Position numbers and translations under genes: made by a program. A stretch of 64,000 bases of DNA from Bacteroidota bacterium (GTDB taxonomy: Bacteria; Bacteroidota; Bacteroidia; Cytophagales; Cyclobacteriaceae): the NCBI GenBank assembly GCA_022567155.1, contig JADFHN010000004.1, positions 1-64,000 of the forward strand, written 5' to 3'. Below the pieces are notes generated by a model. It ran no database searches. It was not told the origin of the DNA and saw only the letters and a program-made list of their open reading frames with translations. This document shows, piece by piece, positions 1 through 8,425 of the stretch; the first letter of the stretch is position 1, and each line of letters opens with the position of its first letter.

Positions 1-49
1 ATTTGATGTATATATGTATGTATTTATATTTTATTTATGGAATTAACGG

Positions 50-205
50 GCACAAATTGGGCCAACGCTGGTGCCGATGTTAAGACTTGGGCCAGAGTGG
101 GGCCAGAGTGGGGTGCCAGAAATTATGCCGGACTGAATTCACTGATTGACATTGATTTGATATGAAGGCGTAGGCCGATGCTAAGACTTGCGCCAGATTG
201 GAACA
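50..205. repeat. Imperfect direct repeats at window start
   Basis: A motif of the form gccgatg(t/c)taagacttg followed by (g/c)gccaga occurs near 74-95 and again near 174-198. The first copy is followed by a short tandem of 'ggccagagtgggg' (about 91-114). No plausible protein covers the stretch. It may be the edge of a repeat family or decayed coding DNA from the gene upstream of the window. Origin unknown. Confidence 0.45.
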
Positions 206-212
206 CTTCCCG

Positions 213-333
213 GGACTGTCTCAAAAGATCAATAAACCGTCATTCTGAGGAACCGAAGAATCTCAAACAATCAGTACACACTGAATATAAATTCTTCCCT
301 TCGGTCAGAATGACGGTACTTTTGAGACAGTCC
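213..333. repeat. MITE-like palindromic element
   Basis: A 15-bp perfect terminal inverted repeat bounds the element: ggactgtctcaaaag at 213-227 and its complement at 319-333. A second inverted block lies inside it: gtcattctga at 239-248 against tcagaatgac at 305-314, then ccgaagaat against attcttc...cgg. The centre (about 262-290) is unpaired and AT-rich. There is no transposase. The size (121 bp) and nested inverted repeats fit a non-autonomous miniature element or an extragenic palindrome. The element sits just upstream of the promoter of the FG-GAP gene. Confidence 0.7.
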
Positions 334-360
334 TGCCATTTTCACTCATTTATAAATCAA

Positions 361-392
361 TTTGAACCTTTTTTTATTTGTTTTTATGTTTG
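361..392 (+). promoter_or_regulatory. Bacteroidota promoter for FG-GAP lipoprotein gene
   Basis: TTTG at 361-364, a 20-bp spacer, then TATGTTTG at 385-392 match the Bacteroidota sigma-A consensus (TTTG / TAnnTTTG). The ATG lies 30 bp further on at 423. Confidence 0.65.
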
Positions 393-422
393 ACTTTTGA
401 CTTTTGATTACTCCAAATATCA

Positions 423-3400
423 ATGAAGAAGTACGTACTGATTTTTTTTGCCGGATTGCTCATCTCCTGTTCAGATTCATCACCACGATTCCAACGGTTG
501 AGCGCTGACCTGACGGGGATCAGTTTTTCTAATTCAATCGTTGAAACGGACAGTTTCCACATATTAAACAACGAATATATTTACAATGGCGGGGGTGTGG
601 GCATTGGAGATTTGAATAATGACGGATTGCAGGACATCATATTCGTTGGCAATATGGTGTCAACCAGGGTATATCTGAATTCAGGAAATTTTCAATTTGA
701 AGATGTAACATCCAGTTTTGAGGGCCTTTCCAATAATCAGTGGTATAGCGGAGTAGTAATGATTGATATTAATAGTGATGGATGGCTTGATGTTTACCTT
801 ACTGCAACAGCTGATAATAATCCGGTAAAACGTAAAAACCGATTATGGGTCAGTCAGGGATCAGGTGATGAAGACTTCCCGGTGTTCAGGGAAATGGCAG
901 AAGCCTATGGGATAGCGGATGAAGGCTATTCCATCCATGCCGGATTTCTTGATTACGACCTGGACGGTGACCTGGATCTGTATATTCTTAATAACGTGGT
1001 GGATCCAGAGGTTTCAAGAAAGCACACTCCTAAAATAGATGACGGAACGGCTATCAACAACGACAAGTTTTACCGGAATAACGGGAATGGCAGTTTCACT
1101 GACGTGACCATTGAAGCAGGAATTGTTTATGAGGGATTTGGCCTGGGTCTAGCCATTGGTGATGTGAACAAAGATGGGTATCCGGACATATTTGTTGCCA
1201 ATGACTACATTTCAAATGATCTTTTATATATAAATCAGGGCAACGGTACCTTTCGTAATGAGTCAAAGAAATACCTTTCATACAACTCAAAATTTTCAAT
1301 GGGCACCGATATGGCCGATGTGAACAACGACGGGAATCCTGACATCATGTCGCTTGATATGAATCCTGAACCGTATTTCAAAAAGAAGCAAACCATTAAC
1401 GGTAACAGTTATTTTTTTTATGTTAATGACGAAAAATATGGATATGAACGCCAATACGTAAGAAATATGCTTCACTTGCATAATGGATTCGTTAATGGAG
1501 AAATGCTGCCCTTCAGTGAGGTAGGTCAGATGATGGGGATATACCAGACCGGATGGAGCTGGTCTCCATTATTTGCCGATTTCGATAACGACGGCGATAA
1601 AGACCTGCTCATCACCAATGGGTTTCCCAAAGATCTAACCGATAAGGATTACACTAAATTCAAAGCAAAGGTACACGGATACGTGGCGTCCGACAGGATG
1701 GTTATAAACCGGATTCCAGCTACGAAAATATCGAATTATGCATTCGAAAACACCGGTGATTTCAGTTTCGTAAACCGGACCGAAGCCTGGGGCATGGATA
1801 TTCCGTCATTTTCATACGGGGCGTCATTTGTTGATCTCGACAACGACGGTGATCTTGATTATGTAGTAAATAATTTGAATGACGAGGCATTTGTTTATAA
1901 AAATAACACCATTGAACGGGCAGACAACCAGGCAAATTACATACGGATTAGATTGAAAGGAAAAAAAGGAAACACGATGGCACTCGGTGCTAAGGTTGAG
2001 CTTTGGTATAATGGTCAATACCAGTTTTATGAGCACTTTCTATCAAGAGGATATACTTCTTCAGTTGACCCGATTATCCACTTTGGCCTCCCGGGGAACG
2101 CGGCTATTGATTCAATAAAAATAACCTGGCCTACTGGTAAAAACATATCAATAATGAAAAATGTCAAGGCCGGCCAACTAATTGAAATCAATGAGATGAC
2201 ATCCAAAACTGAAGCTTATGCGAAATACCCTCTGTATAACGCAGACCTTTTATTTGTAAAACGCGACGATGTCATAAATTATACACACAGGCAAATAGAC
2301 TATATTGATTTCTTTCTGGATCAGAATATACTTCCTCATAAATTTTCCCAGATCGGACCAATTATGGCCAAAGGAGATCTGGATGGTGACAACCGGGAAG
2401 ATATGGTTATAGGGGCAACCAGTGAATTGCCAACTACGGTCTTTTTGAGAAAAAACAATGGATTTGATACAGCCGCATTCGAAGGACTCACAGGCCGTAA
2501 GAAATGTATGGAATCCGACCTCGTTATTCTGGATATAGATGGGGATGGTGATAACGATATCATTGCCCTTTCCGGTGGATATTCAAATGAAAACACAGAG
2601 GACTATATACACTACCTGTACGAAAACATGGGAGGAACATTTAAAAAAATTCCGCTTCCGTTACCTCCGTTTCCCGCTTCCGTAGTAAAGCCGTTTGATT
2701 TTGATCATGACGGCGACATAGACTTGTTTGTTGGTGCGCGGGTTAAAAGAGAGATGTTTCCGCTTGCTCCGAATTCATATGTGCTAATTAACACAAATGG
2801 AAAATTTTCAACTGATCCGGCATTTACTTTCGACCTGGGAATGGTAACCGATGCTGTTTGGAGCGACTACGATGGCGATGGTTGGGAAGATTTATTAATA
2901 ACAAGAGAATGGAATTCATTGGCAGTTATTAAGAATACAGAGGGAAAGGAGTTACGTATTGAGACTATTCCTGTAATTGAAAAAAACCATGGTATCTGGT
3001 ATGCGCTGGCAGCCGGCGACTTTGATCAGGACGGAGACGATGACTATATCGTAGGTAATCTTGGTGAAAATCACAGGTTCCATGTTAGTGATAAATACCC
3101 CATGAAGCTTTATTCCATTGACTTAGACCAAAATGGTACAATTGTTCCTCTCATTACAGGATATTGGGAAGATCCTGACGGAATAATGAAAGAATACCCG
3201 GTAAACTACCTCGATGAACTTGCGGCGCAGTCGCGTTTTTTCCGCAGGATGTTTAACAGTTATACGTTATTCAGCTATGCCACCATAGATGATATACTGG
3301 GTGAATCCAGATGGGTAGCGGACAGAAAGTATCACCACCATGTTAATACTACATCCAGTTTCATATTATGGAACGATAATGGTGATTTCAGATGGGAGAA

Positions 3401-3716
3401 GTTACCGATGCAATTACAGATTGCCCCCATCACAAAAATGATGGTTCGTGATTTTAATGGCGACAACTACCCCGATGTGCTGATTGCAGGGAATGACCAT
3501 TCTTACGATGTATCAACGGGTTACTACGATGCAAATAAGGGATTCGTTTTATTGAGCAGAGGAGCTTCATCTTCATTTGAGGTGCTGTTGCCTCCTGAAA
3601 GCGGTTTGTGGTTTCAGGGACAAATCGGATCGCTGCTCTATTTTGAAGGTGATACTTCACTGGTGGTTGGGGGTATCAACAGGAAGAAAATTGTGGTGTA
3701 CGAACATAAAAAATAA
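423..3716 (+). CDS. FG-GAP/VCBS repeat lipoprotein with ASPIC/UnbV domain
   Basis: The 1097-aa protein begins with a short lipoprotein signal (hydrophobic core, then LISC with the lipidated Cys near residue 16), so it is probably anchored in the outer envelope. Calcium-binding FG-GAP/VCBS repeats recur throughout, seen as DxNxDGxxD or DxDxDGDxD loops, for example DLNNDGLQD and DYDLDGDLD. An ASPIC/UnbV-type segment near residues 515-590 contains the family's typical 'GAKVELWYNG' and 'ITWPTGK' stretches. A second propeller-like repeat block follows. Such CRTAC1-like proteins are common surface proteins in Bacteroidota and are often encoded with SusC/SusD systems, but no such partner is present here. 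The substrate is unknown. It stands alone, with its own promoter. Confidence 0.9.
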   Translation: MKKYVLIFFAGLLISCSDSSPRFQRLSADLTGISFSNSIVETDSFHILNNEYIYNGGGVGIGDLNNDGLQDIIFVGNMVSTRVYLNSGNFQFEDVTSSFEGLSNNQWYSGVVMIDINSDGWLDVYLTATADNNPVKRKNRLWVSQGSGDEDFPVFREMAEAYGIADEGYSIHAGFLDYDLDGDLDLYILNNVVDPEVSRKHTPKIDDGTAINNDKFYRNNGNGSFTDVTIEAGIVYEGFGLGLAIGDVNKDGYPDIFVANDYISNDLLYINQGNGTFRNESKKYLSYNSKFSMGTDMADVNNDGNPDIMSLDMNPEPYFKKKQTINGNSYFFYVNDEKYGYERQYVRNMLHLHNGFVNGEMLPFSEVGQMMGIYQTGWSWSPLFADFDNDGDKDLLITNGFPKDLTDKDYTKFKAKVHGYVASDRMVINRIPATKISNYAFENTGDFSFVNRTEAWGMDIPSFSYGASFVDLDNDGDLDYVVNNLNDEAFVYKNNTIERADNQANYIRIRLKGKKGNTMALGAKVELWYNGQYQFYEHFLSRGYTSSVDPIIHFGLPGNAAIDSIKITWPTGKNISIMKNVKAGQLIEINEMTSKTEAYAKYPLYNADLLFVKRDDVINYTHRQIDYIDFFLDQNILPHKFSQIGPIMAKGDLDGDNREDMVIGATSELPTTVFLRKNNGFDTAAFEGLTGRKKCMESDLVILDIDGDGDNDIIALSGGYSNENTEDYIHYLYENMGGTFKKIPLPLPPFPASVVKPFDFDHDGDIDLFVGARVKREMFPLAPNSYVLINTNGKFSTDPAFTFDLGMVTDAVWSDYDGDGWEDLLITREWNSLAVIKNTEGKELRIETIPVIEKNHGIWYALAAGDFDQDGDDDYIVGNLGENHRFHVSDKYPMKLYSIDLDQNGTIVPLITGYWEDPDGIMKEYPVNYLDELAAQSRFFRRMFNSYTLFSYATIDDILGESRWVADRKYHHHVNTTSSFILWNDNGDFRWEKLPMQLQIAPITKMMVRDFNGDNYPDVLIAGNDHSYDVSTGYYDANKGFVLLSRGASSSFEVLLPPESGLWFQGQIGSLLYFEGDTSLVVGGINRKKIVVYEHKK

Positions 3717-3849
3717 TGATGGCGGGCAGGAAGAATAGGTACGAACCGGGTTACACACTATTGCCAGTGTCAGGAATTACCCCAGGATTGATAGCGCCCT
3801 GCATGTGTCACAAGTGAGTTTAGGTAAGCAAGCCACACCATCAGACTTC

Positions 3850-4095
3850 ATTTCCCGCCTGTTCCGCTAGGCGGGGAATTGCGCAGCGACTCCAAACCTC
3901 TTAAAAAAGTCGTCATTATCCGGATCGCGGAGCGATGCCGGGTAATCTCCTTATACAGGTAGTGGGGTTGAATAAACTGAAACCAGTGTGTCGTTAGGGG
4001 ATTACCCGGATAAACCGGGTAATGACGTTGGTTTGTCGGGGGATTACCCGGACCCGCCAGGATGAATCATGTCGGGTAAACCGGGTAATGACGTT
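3850..4095. repeat. Palindromic extragenic repeat cluster
   Basis: This gene-free stretch holds several related palindromes. One hairpin pairs ttcccgcct (3852-3860) with aggcggggaa (3869-3878). The unit 'ggggattacccgga...accgggtaatgacgtt' appears at about 3997-4029 and, interrupted by an insert, at 4039-4094. An inverted version occurs at about 3910-3952. The units resemble REP-type repeats scattered in intergenic DNA. The remainder of 3717-4163 shows no gene. Confidence 0.7.
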
Positions 4096-4163
4096 ATTTC
4101 ATAATTTATTCGCGCATTCGCGGCCTTTTCACTCTGGATGGCTACTTTGACGTAATGCGTTGA

Positions 4164-4880
4164 CTAATGGATTTTATTTAATTCTTCCTGGTATTTTTTG
4201 ACTACAAATTTCATTTTTTCAAGGTCAGTATTTATCTGTTCTATCTGTACCCTGGTATTTTCGATTCGCTGATTCAATGCCAGAATTTCAAGTTCCAGTT
4301 TTTCAAGCATTTTTAGCATTCTTTCTCGTTCGTTTGTTGCGCGCTGCAACTGCCCTTCAAAAGTTTCGCCATCATCAACCAGGGTGCGTTGTTGTTTTTC
4401 GGTAAATGCAATGGCCTGTTCTGCTTCGCGTATCCTCTTCCGGATTAAATCTTCCTGGTAGGCAGCCGGCAATTTCTCCATAAATGTTCTTAACGCTGTA
4501 TTTACGAGTTCTTCACCTTCTTCACCAGCCAGCAGCGTACCGGGGTCAAGAGCTATCCATATTGTCCCAAGGCTGTCTTTTTCGTTTATCCGTACATAAT
4601 ACATGGCTTCCGGATAAAATGCCTCCGGCAGCTTAAATTCTTCCATCTGATAAAAATCACGCTTACGACGTAATTTTGCCATTTCTCCTGCATATTCAAC
4701 CCAGAAATCAAGAACTTTGTCACGGGTGTCATTGATTATGACACTGAATCCATGGAATTTTGTTGCGTTGATGTTGCCTGATTCGTTCCTGACTATTTGC
4801 GCATTACCGGATGTCGGAATTATAATCGCAGCAATAACCCACAAAACCTTTTTTTTAATGAAACCGTTTACAATTCGCAT
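4164..4880 (-). CDS. Exported protein with C-terminal coiled coil, function unknown
   Basis: This is a 238-aa protein if the ATG at 4878-4880 is used. A TTG nine codons upstream is possible but less likely. An N-terminal signal peptide ends near 'TSGNAQ', so the protein is exported. A middle globular part (about residues 35-130) shows no motif I recognise. From about residue 150 to the end the sequence is rich in E, K, Q, L and R with heptad-like spacing (runs such as MLKMLEKLELEILALNQRI), indicating a long coiled coil. It is divergent from the epimerase gene at 4950. I do not assign a function. Confidence 0.7.
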   Translation of the reverse strand: MRIVNGFIKKKVLWVIAAIIIPTSGNAQIVRNESGNINATKFHGFSVIINDTRDKVLDFWVEYAGEMAKLRRKRDFYQMEEFKLPEAFYPEAMYYVRINEKDSLGTIWIALDPGTLLAGEEGEELVNTALRTFMEKLPAAYQEDLIRKRIREAEQAIAFTEKQQRTLVDDGETFEGQLQRATNERERMLKMLEKLELEILALNQRIENTRVQIEQINTDLEKMKFVVKKYQEELNKIH

Positions 4881-4949
4881 AACTTTGAAATTTATTTTGT
4901 TCAGCAACTATAAACATACAATTTTTATAATTCAACAAATATCTGGCCA

Positions 4950-5864
4950 ATGGGTAAAAATATTTTAATAACAGGAGGAACAGGAACAATTGGTATTTCT
5001 GTTTCGGAGTTGCTGGCCAATCGCGGTCACCGGGTTCGGATTTTGTCAAGATCAGTGCATGACAAAGCAGGTTCGTACGATTATTTCACATGGAATCCTG
5101 CCATTGGCAATATTGAGGATGCTGCCCTTAAAAATGTTGATGTTATCATTCACCTGGCAGGCGAAAGCATTGCAGGTAAAAAATGGACAAAAAGCCGTAA
5201 AAAATTGTTAACAGACAGCAGGGTAAACACCGCAAAATTTATTAAAGATGTAATTTCAGGCATGGATGAAAAACCGGCGGCATTTATATCTGCTTCAGGA
5301 ACGGGATACTATGGATATGATACCGGTGCCATTGTAGTGAAGGAAGACAGCCGGTTTGGAGATGATTTTCTTGCCACCCTTGTAAAAAAGTGGGAGGCTG
5401 CCGCTGATACGTTCGAAGAACTGGGTATGCGGGTGGTAAAATTCAGAACCGGGCTGGTGTTAAGCAAATACGGGGGTGCATTGGAAGTTATGGCCAGACC
5501 TGTAAAAATAGGTATCGGATCGCCTTTGGGACGCGGCAATCAGGTAATTAGCTGGATCCATGCGGATGACCTGGCAGCTATGTATGGCTATGCGGTTGAA
5601 AATACAGCTCTGAAGGGCGTTTATAATGCGGTATCTCCCGAACCTGTAATGAACACCGATTTTATGAAGACAATAGCAAAAGTGTTAAAAAAACCCTTTT
5701 TTATGCCTAAGGTACCTTCTTTTGTATTGAAATTGATGTTGGGCGAAATGGCGTCGCTGGTAACCGGCGGAAACTGTGTATCTTCAGAAAAAATCCGTGA
5801 TGATGGATTTGAATTTAACTTTAATCATCTGGAAGAAGCATTAGAAAATCTGCTTCTTTCGTAG
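4950..5864 (+). CDS. TIGR01777 family NAD(P)-dependent epimerase/sugar nucleotide-binding protein
   Basis: The 304-aa protein is an atypical short-chain dehydrogenase of the YfcH/SDR39U1 type. The Rossmann nucleotide-binding motif GGTGTIG lies at residues 9-15. 'IHLAGESIAGKKW' follows near residue 70, and 'SWIHADDLAAM' near residue 200 is characteristic of the family. A DUF1731-like C-terminal end (PSFVLKLMLGE) is present. Length is normal for the family. Family members bind NADP, and their physiological substrate is unclear. It is followed 49 bp later by the LOG gene on the same strand. Confidence 0.9.
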   Translation: MGKNILITGGTGTIGISVSELLANRGHRVRILSRSVHDKAGSYDYFTWNPAIGNIEDAALKNVDVIIHLAGESIAGKKWTKSRKKLLTDSRVNTAKFIKDVISGMDEKPAAFISASGTGYYGYDTGAIVVKEDSRFGDDFLATLVKKWEAAADTFEELGMRVVKFRTGLVLSKYGGALEVMARPVKIGIGSPLGRGNQVISWIHADDLAAMYGYAVENTALKGVYNAVSPEPVMNTDFMKTIAKVLKKPFFMPKVPSFVLKLMLGEMASLVTGGNCVSSEKIRDDGFEFNFNHLEEALENLLLS

Positions 5865-5913
5865 CGAATCAACAAAATTTTCTAAAAATTTGAATAAACC
5901 TACTTAAAATGTC

Positions 5914-6675
5914 ATGAATGAGAATAAAGATATATTGAACAATGGACCGAACGGAGCTGAGATATCACCTGATGAGGAAAAGCGTATCCGGCAGGCATTT
6001 AAAGACAAGGATTGGGCGGAAATCAAGAGCACCGACTCGTGGGTGATATTTAAGGTAATGGCTGAATTTGTACAGGGATTTGAAAAACTGGCTAAAATCG
6101 GACCTTGTGTTACCATATTCGGATCGGCGCGATCAAAGCCTGGTTCGGAAAACTACCTGATTGCACAACAGATTGGTGCAAAACTTGTGGAACACGGCTA
6201 TGGCGTCATAACAGGCGGAGGCCCAGGTATTATGGAAGCCGGCAACAAAGGAGCACGCGAAGCCGGGGGAAAATCTGTGGGCCTGAATATTGAACTTCAA
6301 CATGAACAGTTCAGCAACATTTATATCGATCCGGATAAACGGATTGATTTTGATTATTTCTTTGTACGGAAAGTAATGTTTGTTCGCTATTCGCAGGGCT
6401 TTATCGTTATGCCGGGTGGGTTTGGTACGCTGGATGAATTTTTTGAGGCCCTGACGCTTATACAAACCCAGAAAATAGGCAGGTTTCCTATAGTGCTGGT
6501 AGGACGGGCCTTTTGGGGCGGATTGATAGACTGGATTGAAAGCACCGTACTTACCAAAGAAGCCAATGTTAATGCCGAGGACATGAACCTGTTCAACGTC
6601 GTGGAAAACCCGGCCGAAGCCGTAGATGTTATCAACGAATTTTATGAGAAGTATCTTCTCTCACCCAACTTTTAA
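5914..6675 (+). CDS. LOG family protein (TIGR00730), long form
   Basis: The 253-aa Rossmann-fold protein carries the two LOG signatures: GGGPGIMEAGNKGA around residue 106 and PGGFGTLDE near residue 168. Family members hydrolyse nucleoside 5'-monophosphates to free base plus ribose 5-phosphate (lysine-decarboxylase-like fold; cytokinin-activating enzymes in plants). The N-terminal ~55 residues are an extra helical stretch seen in longer bacterial members. The stop is 2 bp before the TTG start of the lytic transglycosylase gene, so the two are probably co-transcribed. A second, shorter LOG gene lies at 13953-14534. Confidence 0.9.
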   Translation: MNENKDILNNGPNGAEISPDEEKRIRQAFKDKDWAEIKSTDSWVIFKVMAEFVQGFEKLAKIGPCVTIFGSARSKPGSENYLIAQQIGAKLVEHGYGVITGGGPGIMEAGNKGAREAGGKSVGLNIELQHEQFSNIYIDPDKRIDFDYFFVRKVMFVRYSQGFIVMPGGFGTLDEFFEALTLIQTQKIGRFPIVLVGRAFWGGLIDWIESTVLTKEANVNAEDMNLFNVVENPAEAVDVINEFYEKYLLSPNF

Positions 6676-6677
6676 CC

Positions 6678-7601
6678 TTGAAATTATCCGATTATCTTTC
6701 TGTTTTAAGCCTGGTAACGTTATTAGGTTACATTGCCTTTAACGAAGCACGTGACAACGAACCGGATGACAAGCAGCTTCCCGGATTTACAAGTCAGGGT
6801 ATAGCACTCGGAAATTATATTGCCAAAAGTATTACCCTGCCTGAGCAACTAACCTTTGCGGGCGAACAAGTGCCCCTTGACGAACCCGATGTCAGGGAAC
6901 GGCTGGACCGGGAATTACATATAAATACGTATTGGCACAACAACACGATTTTTATTATTAAACGGGCACACAGGTGGTTTCCTGCTATAGAAAGGATACT
7001 TGATGAAGAAAGCGTACCCAATGATTTTAAATACCTGCCCGCTATTGAAAGCAATTTTTTGAATGACACTTCACCTAAAAATGCCGTTGGTTTCTGGCAG
7101 ATCAGGAAATCTACCGGCCGGGAGATGGGCCTTGAAATAACACGGGAGGTGGATGAGCGCTACGACCCCGTCAAATCCACTCGTGCTGCATGCAAATACC
7201 TGAAAAAAGCGTATAAAAAGTTCGGCAACTGGACCATGGTAGCTGGCTCCTATAACCGGGGAATGACTGGTATCCAAAATGCAATCGAAAAACAGAAAAC
7301 TGATTCGTATTACGACCTTCTCCTGAATTCGGAAACCTCCAGGTATGTGTTCAGAATTCTTGCCATTAAAGAGATCATTGAAAATCCTGAAAATTATTAT
7401 TTCAAAATCAGTGATGACCATTTATACAACCCATATAATGTAGAATATGTAGAGGTTACGGAGTCGATTCCGGATCTTGTTGAATTTTCAGAAAAACTGG
7501 GTATAAACTACAAGCAGTTAAAGAAGTATAATCCATGGCTGAGGCAGGATAAACTTACGGTCAGGGGCAACAAAAAATACCTGATTGCCATTCCGGTCTG
7601 A
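6678..7601 (+). CDS. MltD-like membrane-bound lytic murein transglycosylase
   Basis: The 307-aa protein starts at TTG (6678), two bases after the preceding stop. A short hydrophobic N-terminus targets it to the envelope. The SLT/lysozyme-like domain spans about residues 95-230. 'LPAIESNF' near residue 124 carries the probable catalytic Glu, and 'AVGFWQI' follows. The family normally reads GLWQ, so Phe replaces Leu. The C-terminal ~50 residues (ITESIPDLVEFSEKLG-like, then NPWL...IPV) look like a LysM peptidoglycan-binding module. It is expected to cleave the MurNAc-GlcNAc bond in cell-wall turnover. Confidence 0.85.
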   Translation: MKLSDYLSVLSLVTLLGYIAFNEARDNEPDDKQLPGFTSQGIALGNYIAKSITLPEQLTFAGEQVPLDEPDVRERLDRELHINTYWHNNTIFIIKRAHRWFPAIERILDEESVPNDFKYLPAIESNFLNDTSPKNAVGFWQIRKSTGREMGLEITREVDERYDPVKSTRAACKYLKKAYKKFGNWTMVAGSYNRGMTGIQNAIEKQKTDSYYDLLLNSETSRYVFRILAIKEIIENPENYYFKISDDHLYNPYNVEYVEVTESIPDLVEFSEKLGINYKQLKKYNPWLRQDKLTVRGNKKYLIAIPV

Positions 7602-7638
7602 AGGAAAAATTAAATAACGAATGCTTTTATTTTCATCT

Positions 7639-7657
7639 GCCTGCCCACTAGGCAGGC
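7639..7657. repeat. Short palindrome after transglycosylase gene
   Basis: gcctgcc (7639-7645) and ggcaggc (7651-7657) form a perfect 7-bp stem with a 5-nt loop. No T-run follows, so it is more likely an extragenic palindrome than a strong intrinsic terminator. Confidence 0.5.
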
Positions 7658-7685
7658 GTCATTACATTTATGATAATTTTAGGTT

Positions 7686-7693
7686 TAACTTTG
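7686..7693 (+). promoter_or_regulatory. -7 element before CcoI fragment
   Basis: TAACTTTG matches TAnnTTTG 17 bp before the ATG of the 41-codon fragment. No clear -33 TTG lies at the expected distance, so the promoter may be weak. Confidence 0.4.
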
Positions 7694-7710
7694 TTTCCAA
7701 TAAATAATAA

Positions 7711-7836
7711 ATGCTTACCACCGGGAAAAAAACTGTAGATACTGAAATACGCTGTGCGCATTGCAGTGAAGTTTGCGATGATGATTCGATCCGGGCTGAT
7801 GATAAGAATTTTTGCTGCCTGGGATGCATTAAATGA
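7711..7836 (+). pseudogene. N-terminal fragment of CcoI/FixI-type copper P-type ATPase
   Basis: This 41-codon reading frame contains RCAHCSEVC and then FCCLGC. That pattern (CxxC...FCCxGC) is the zinc-finger-like metal-binding head of Bacteroidota CcoI/FixI heavy-metal P-type ATPases, which load copper into cbb3 oxidase. The full enzyme has about 800 residues with eight membrane helices and a DKTGT motif; none of that follows, because the frame stops at TGA (7834-7836) and the cytochrome c gene starts 67 bp later. It is best read as a deletion remnant. It could also be an independent small Cys-rich protein. Confidence 0.6.
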
Positions 7837-7849
7837 TCAATTTGGAGGG

Positions 7850-7879
7850 TTGCCAAATCTTATTGAATAATTACCTTTG
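7850..7879 (+). promoter_or_regulatory. Promoter for cytochrome c / nos remnant cluster
   Basis: TTG at 7850-7852, a 19-bp spacer and TACCTTTG at 7872-7879 match the Bacteroidota consensus. The cytochrome c ATG follows at 7903. Confidence 0.6.
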
Positions 7880-7902
7880 CAGGGGTAAAAAAATCATAGA
7901 AA

Positions 7903-8391
7903 ATGAAAAAAGAAATATTAAAATTCGGAATTACAGGAATGATCCTAAGCGGTGCACTGCTGACGTTTAGTTGTGGTGGCGGCAGTAAGGAATCGGCGGA
8001 AGGCGAAGCTGCTCCCCCCCCAAATTCAATGGTGGAAAAAGCTGAAGAAGTGGACCCAATGGATGACAAAGGTATCGGCCCGGTTTCCAGCTTAGAATTA
8101 GGCAGCGAAATCGATACAGACCTTGTCAAAAAAGGCGAAGAAATATATGGCCAAATGTGTACGGCATGCCATAAGCAGGATCAAGATTTTATCGGTCCGG
8201 CACCGAATGGTGTATTGGAAAGAAGATCTCCGGAATGGATCATGAACATGATCCTCAATCCGGAAGAAATGGTACAAAAAAATAAAGCCGCAAGAGACCT
8301 GCTCATCAAATTCAATGGCGCACCAATGGCTAACCAGAACCTGACTGAAGAGCAGGCAAGAGCAATTTTGGAATATTTCAGAACGCTTTAG
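7903..8391 (+). CDS. Lipoprotein c-type cytochrome of the nos cluster
   Basis: The 162-aa protein has a lipoprotein signal (LLTFSCGGG, Cys near residue 24) and a linker rich in Ala, Glu and Pro. One cytochrome c domain runs from about residue 70 to the end. CTACH near residue 84 is the heme-binding CxxCH site, and Met in 'GAPMANQNLT' near residue 145 is the likely sixth heme ligand. In Bacteroidota such small cytochromes precede nos genes and are thought to pass electrons to N2O reductase (established gene order). Here it is intact and 34 bp upstream of nosD, but nosZ is absent. Confidence 0.85.
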   Translation: MKKEILKFGITGMILSGALLTFSCGGGSKESAEGEAAPPPNSMVEKAEEVDPMDDKGIGPVSSLELGSEIDTDLVKKGEEIYGQMCTACHKQDQDFIGPAPNGVLERRSPEWIMNMILNPEEMVQKNKAARDLLIKFNGAPMANQNLTEEQARAILEYFRTL

Positions 8392-8425
8392 TCGTAATTT
8401 CAGCTTTGTCTGAAACGATTTAGTA

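Noticed and set aside
178-393. 71-codon reading frame near the window start
   Set aside because: It spans the palindromic element and the promoter of the FG-GAP gene and has no protein-like composition.
3990-4095. CRISPR array
   Set aside because: The repeat units are palindromic, differ in spacing, and number only two or three.
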